A stretch of DNA of 64,000 bases from Chytridium lagenaria (Eukaryota > Chytridiomycota > Chytridiomycetes > Chytridiales > Chytridiaceae). The position numbers and the translations under genes were made by a program. The stretch covers positions 1 through 64,000 of the forward strand of contig JAHLKC010000064.1 of NCBI GenBank assembly GCA_025449115.1, given 5' to 3'. Positions 59,983 to 64,000 of the stretch are shown here, one piece after another. Position 1 is the stretch's first letter. Each line of letters starts with the position of its first letter. Below the pieces are notes generated by a model, which made no database searches, was not told where the DNA came from, and was given only the letters and a program-made list of their open reading frames with translations.

Positions 59983-62030
59983 ATGAGCGTTCCCCTCGAC
60001 ACGCCACCTCCTCTCCGCGATCCGAAGACGTACAACTTACCGTCAGCACCTCATGGAAAGACGAACCCGGCTGTTTTGGGGATTAATGTCTCGGTTGGTG
60101 TTCAACAGGTTCAGATGTGGTGGTGGGTGGGAATGATGTCCTTGGCGTGGTCGATCTTGTGAAGGGTGTATGGGTAGATGTATGGTGCTACAGCACAGGT
60201 CAGGATGGAACCGCTGTGGATAATGACTTGAATGAGGTGAAGATATTTATGATAGTATTGTAGTGCTGACGAGCTGCAAAAAGGTTGGAAATAATCAAAT
60301 CCATGATCTCGCTTACGCTCTCGACCCGAACCGACCATTGATGGTACAACTCTTCGCATCCGGATCTGACGGGACGTTTCGGCACTACTACATTCCTTTG
60401 GATCTCTTCACCTCCAAAACGGTGGTCCCCATCATCCGTGTTAAAACCTACACCATTCCAACCGGTTTCCGCGGCATTTTCGCTCGCATCCTTCCCAGAC
60501 GGCACTAAAGTGTTTGCAGGGTGCGCCGACGGGTCCGTGTGGCAGTACGCGGTTGGAAAGGATGTGATTCGGAAGCTCGTTGGTCATGAAGTGAAGCCGG
60601 TTTGGGATATGTGGTGTGGATGGTCGCAACCGCTTTTATCGTCGATGGGATCTTCGTCGGCTTATATGGATCGACCAGCCAATTCCGCCGGAGGGTGGCA
60701 GGAGGAAGGGAGAATGGTTTTATATACTGCGTGTTTTTGATCGAACTGTGATGGAGTGGGATGATGTTGGAGATGAGGAGGTTGGGAATGGGGGTCAAAG
60801 AGATTACGTATAGGAGAATGTGGAGGTTTGGGGAGGGTGTGAATTCTGTTTGCGTGGTGGATGTGGAAGGCGCGGCGTTGTTGGCGAGTTCTGTCACGCA
60901 ACCTTTGGGTGTTTCGATGCCTGCTCGAAGAGGATTACGCCGACGCACGCTTTCCAATACGAGTCTTGATGAAGTTATTCGACGGGATCGTGAGGCGCGA
61001 CTCCTTGATGATGATTATGTTGCTCCACCTGGTGGTATGTCCCCCTCACCAGCCACACCCTCCCTGACATCATCTACCTTGACTTCCTCCATGTCGTTAA
61101 CGTCGTCCATCTCTGTGACGTCGGCGGCATCGAAAATATCAGAACCACGCGCGTTGCCATCTCCCGCTAGACTTGTTCGCCGTAGAGCTTCGATGGAATT
61201 CGAAGAAGATCCACCCTCCATAGAGACCGCTCGATGCCTCCTCGTTGGGCTTGAACGTGGCTCCATCGTTGAGCTCGACATATCAGCAGGCGCACCCACT
61301 CCAAGGCTCTCATCGTCACCTCACCCCCCACCTCCATTGATAACCCCTTTCCCCGCCCCCCTACTCGCTGACACAAACGTCATCCCCATCGCCGTCCCCA
61401 CCGCGTGCAACGTCGCCATTATCGTTTCTTATTGGAGGCACGTCGTCGACTGCATCAAGGAGACGCAAGACGGCCGCGCCTGTGATGCACGTTGGACATT
61501 CGGCATTTGTGGACGTCGCTGCAAGTAGTTCCGGGGAGTGGAGGGAAATGGTTTGTGTCTGGATGTGAGGATGGGACGGTGAGGTTTGGAGGACTGGTGA
61601 TTCGAGGAGTGGTTGTATTGTGCACTCGCAAAAGGTGGGGGGGAGGGGGGGATCATGCTTGCTTGTTTTGTTTTGTTTTTGTCGCGTTTTTGGTTCATTA
61701 ATTTTGGTTTATTTACTTTTGACTTGTTGTAGATTCCGGGCAATGAGATATACTCCGCTTTCGCTTATCAAGAAGCCTGACACACTGCAGGGACAACAAC
61801 AACCGTTGGTGGTTGGAGAAGGGGGTGGTGAGGCAGGGTACGAGGGCCAAGGTGAAAAGCACGATTTATCGATGCTTGTTCTTGTCCAGGAGGAGAAGGT
61901 CGAGTTCAAGAGGTTTTATTTCTCTGTGAATGTTGCAATATTCTTGTGTCTTTATTGTACCTATGCGTATGTTTTATTAGGGCAAGAATTACTGTATTGT
62001 ATGTACTCTACATACGTGTTTGAACTTTGA
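59983..62030 (+). CDS. WD40-repeat protein
   Basis: ATG at 59983 (MSVPLDTPPPLRDPKTYNLP). The first blade includes VVVGGNDVLGVVDLVKGVWVD, where an intron near 60236-60262 joins to VLTSCKKVGNNQIHDLAYAL, then LFASGSDGTFRHYYIPLD, KVFAGCADGSVWQYAVGKD, KLVGHEVKPVWDM and YCVFDRTVMEWDDVGDEEV, each with the GSDG/GCADG turn and W-x-Y/F ending of WD blades. A Ser-rich insert (LTSSTLTSSMSLTSSISVTS) separates these from the later blade VSGCEDGTVRFG. The tail contains EIYSAFAYQ and EEKVEFKRFYFS. Frame shifts at about 60485, 60640, 60720, 61440 and 61590 are needed. No ortholog group was recognised; it is probably a scaffold. The stop at 62030 is uncertain because a last intron is possible after FYFSVN. Confidence 0.6.
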
Positions 62031-62278
62031 AATTTGAATGTAGAAATATATGTAAAATGTCCAAGCATTTTTGTTTAGTGATATTTCCTTGTGTCACTAT
62101 CATCAAAAAATAATATCATCAATTCATCATCCTGTGACCCTTTAAAACCCAGGAACTGTTCAAAGCAACGTCTCGGCTGAGACTTTCATACGCTCCGTCT
62201 CAAGGTTAAGAGGACGTCCTTTTAGAATTATATCGTCATCCATCCATCATACAAGCGACATAGCAATTCAAAGAAATA

Positions 62279-64000
62279 ATGTCATCAACGTCTAATGCTG
62301 ATAGCCCATCACCTCCCGTCGTGGTAGTGGATGATCTGTCACTACCATCATCATCATCATCATCATCATCAACATCATCACCACAACAACAACAGCAACA
62401 CTATATCCAGAATGTCAAGGTGGTGCCCGAGCTACGCTGTGAGATTATCGGAGAATTCAACCCTCGTCTCCGAGACCTCTCCCTCAAGAACTTGGATCCA
62501 ACCATCCCCATCCGTTCCCTGAAATCCATTCTCCTTTCACACCGTCTCTCCCTCTCCCCCGTCGCAACATCCGCCTTGGCCGCCTCATCCGATACTAAAT
62601 CCACTGTAGAACACAAAAAGCCAGGTGGATCCACTGGACTCTTGACGCCTTTACAAAATGCGTGGTCCTTGGACAGGCGTAAAGCATCATCGTCATCTCC
62701 ACCCGTATCCGCCGAAGTCATTTCGCCGGGTTCAAGAAACCTTGACAATGACGATGACCTTGTTGAATTGTTTCTTGTGAACTGTCCAGAGGCGTCGTCT
62801 TCATCTCCCGACCATCTTCCCGTTGACGGAGAATGATGAACGTATCTCCCCTCTTCACATCTTCAACTCGTTTGGGACGACGGAACTCACCCCGGAGCAA
62901 GTCTCCACCGTCGTCCCCACAAGTGTTCACGTATCATCCGATCGATACGCCGGCAAGACCTTGGGCGACCTTGTGCCATGGTTACTGTCCTCAAAGAAAA
63001 CCATCGATCCTTCACCCCGTCTCACCCATGACGTGGCATCCCTAAAATCCTCTCACGGAGACAGCGACTACGTCAACGACGACATACTCGACGGAAAATC
63101 CACCGACCTCTTCATCCCCCCAACCGCCACTGCCACAACCTCATCCTCTGTCGCCAGCAGCACCCGAGTTCCCAGGCTTTCCTTCACAGCCCCTACAGAT
63201 TCCCAGCCCTCACTTGACACCTTATCCCCACCAAATGGCACCATTCATCTCCTCGTCACAATCCGCTTCTCTGCGCTCGTGAGTAACACGTCCGTCACGT
63301 CCCCGTCGTCAACGCTGTCACGGTCCATTTCGCCGCATCCGGCCCACGGATCCCTCGATGCCGTGGATCAAACCAACTCTAGCACTCTCCTTGGTAGAAT
63401 GAGGAGACGTTCTCAGCTCATGGACACGGGACCCCTGGCGGCTGTTGAGTCAACATCAGCTCGCGGAAAGAACGGTTCGCCTTTTGATTGCTGTCACACA
63501 ATTCCTTTTTGGCTTGATTTATTTATTCTCCTTTCTTTGGGCTCAACATTTAAATGTTTTTGTAGGTCCATCCGCAGGTCCTCTTATCACTCCGTCTACG
63601 TCTATGGAGTCTGTGGTAAACTCGACAAAGAGTGCCCCGGCCTCTGTGGTGGCGACACCCGGGGAGTCTACGACTCGCGCGACAAAGGTGGTGTCGTTCC
63701 ATGGCAGTACAGAGCGCATTAAGGGTAAGGAAGTTGTTTCGGATGAACCGGAGGAGGAGGAGGAGTCTGAGGATTCCACGAGTCTAGAAAGTGGGGACAA
63801 GTCAAAAGGTACGACATTTAACAGCATCTTCCCAATATCCGTTCCTGTTGTTTCAACTTGTGTCAAATGTGCCTCTCTTAGTGCCTGATCACTAACCCCA
63901 CTCTCTTCACACCGAAACCAAAAAAAAAAAAAACAACAGAGGACCCCGAACTGCGACGAAAACGCCGCCGCTTCCTCACCATCGCAGCTGGCATCTCCCT
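62279..64000 (+). CDS. Ser/Pro-rich hypothetical protein, 3' end outside the window
   Basis: ATG at 62279 (MSSTSNADSPSPPVVVVDDL) precedes a Ser run from a TCA microsatellite and a Gln run, then VKVVPELRCEIIGEFNPRLRDLSL. After a shift near 62830 the frame continues ISPLHIFNSFGTTELTPEQV, GKTLGDLVPWLLSSKKTID, then long Ser/Thr/Pro-rich stretches, MRRRSQLMDTG, an intron at about 63472-63565 and GPSAGPLITPSTSMESV. The acidic EEEEESEDSTSLESGDKSK segment is followed, after an intron at about 63810-63940, by EDPELRRKRRRFLTIAAGIS, a basic stretch leading into what may be a membrane helix cut by the window edge. No known domain recognised. A likely regulatory or membrane-anchored protein, but function unknown. 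Confidence 0.55.

Overview
The window looks like nuclear DNA of an early-diverging, probably zoosporic (chytrid-like) fungus. The evidence is intron-containing genes with short GT..AG introns (about 45-190 nt), a fungal actin, ATG13, SYF2, homoserine dehydrogenase and WSC-domain proteins, together with a FAM72 homologue, which I recall as a family of animals and early fungal lineages rather than yeasts. No tRNA, rRNA, transposase, reverse transcriptase or CRISPR array was recognised. Many conserved genes carry single-base shifts in short homopolymers while the protein on either side stays intact. Actin alone has four. I read this mainly as residual consensus error of the assembly, so most genes span several reading frames and their limits are approximate.

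Layout. 0-1.4 kb: 3' part missing of a PPR protein (-). 4.4-6.2 kb: actin (+). 6.8-8.5 kb: SYF2 splicing factor (+). 10.3-13.2 kb: multi-pass membrane protein with a C-terminal SH3 domain (+). 14.5-15.9 kb: three-SAP-domain protein (+). 16.2-31 kb: a family of small secreted two-domain proteins. Copy A (+) and copy B (-) lie in a near-identical 1.3-kb inverted repeat that brackets a very large secreted propeller/ASH/four-WSC protein. Copy C (-) lies beyond, and a decayed exon relic lies at 16.2 kb. The sequence upstream of all three copies is strongly enriched in ATCGAT palindromes. 32.3-33.8 kb: universal stress protein and an F-box/ankyrin-like protein (-). 35.8-37.9 kb: SPRY protein (-) with a purine-rich 3' part. 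38.0-38.3 kb: a GCTCGC-rich minisatellite. 38.4-39.3 kb: single-pass membrane protein (-). 40.5-43.9 kb: ATG13 (+). 44.2-45.3 kb: FAM72 (-), divergent from HOM6 (45.5-46.8 kb, +), followed by an SDR enzyme (+). 48-58.2 kb: three tandem paralogues of an unrecognised, about 850-900-residue polytopic membrane protein family (-), with two decayed 3' fragments of further copies at 58.9-59.7 kb. 60-62 kb: WD40 protein (+). 62.3 kb to the edge: Ser/Pro-rich hypothetical protein, truncated by the window (+).

Housekeeping genes (cytoskeleton, splicing, autophagy, threonine/methionine synthesis) are thus interspersed with two lineage-specific, locally expanding families: the secreted two-domain proteins and the polytopic membrane proteins. 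These two families, and the ATCGAT-rich promoters of the first, are the best candidates for undescribed biology here.
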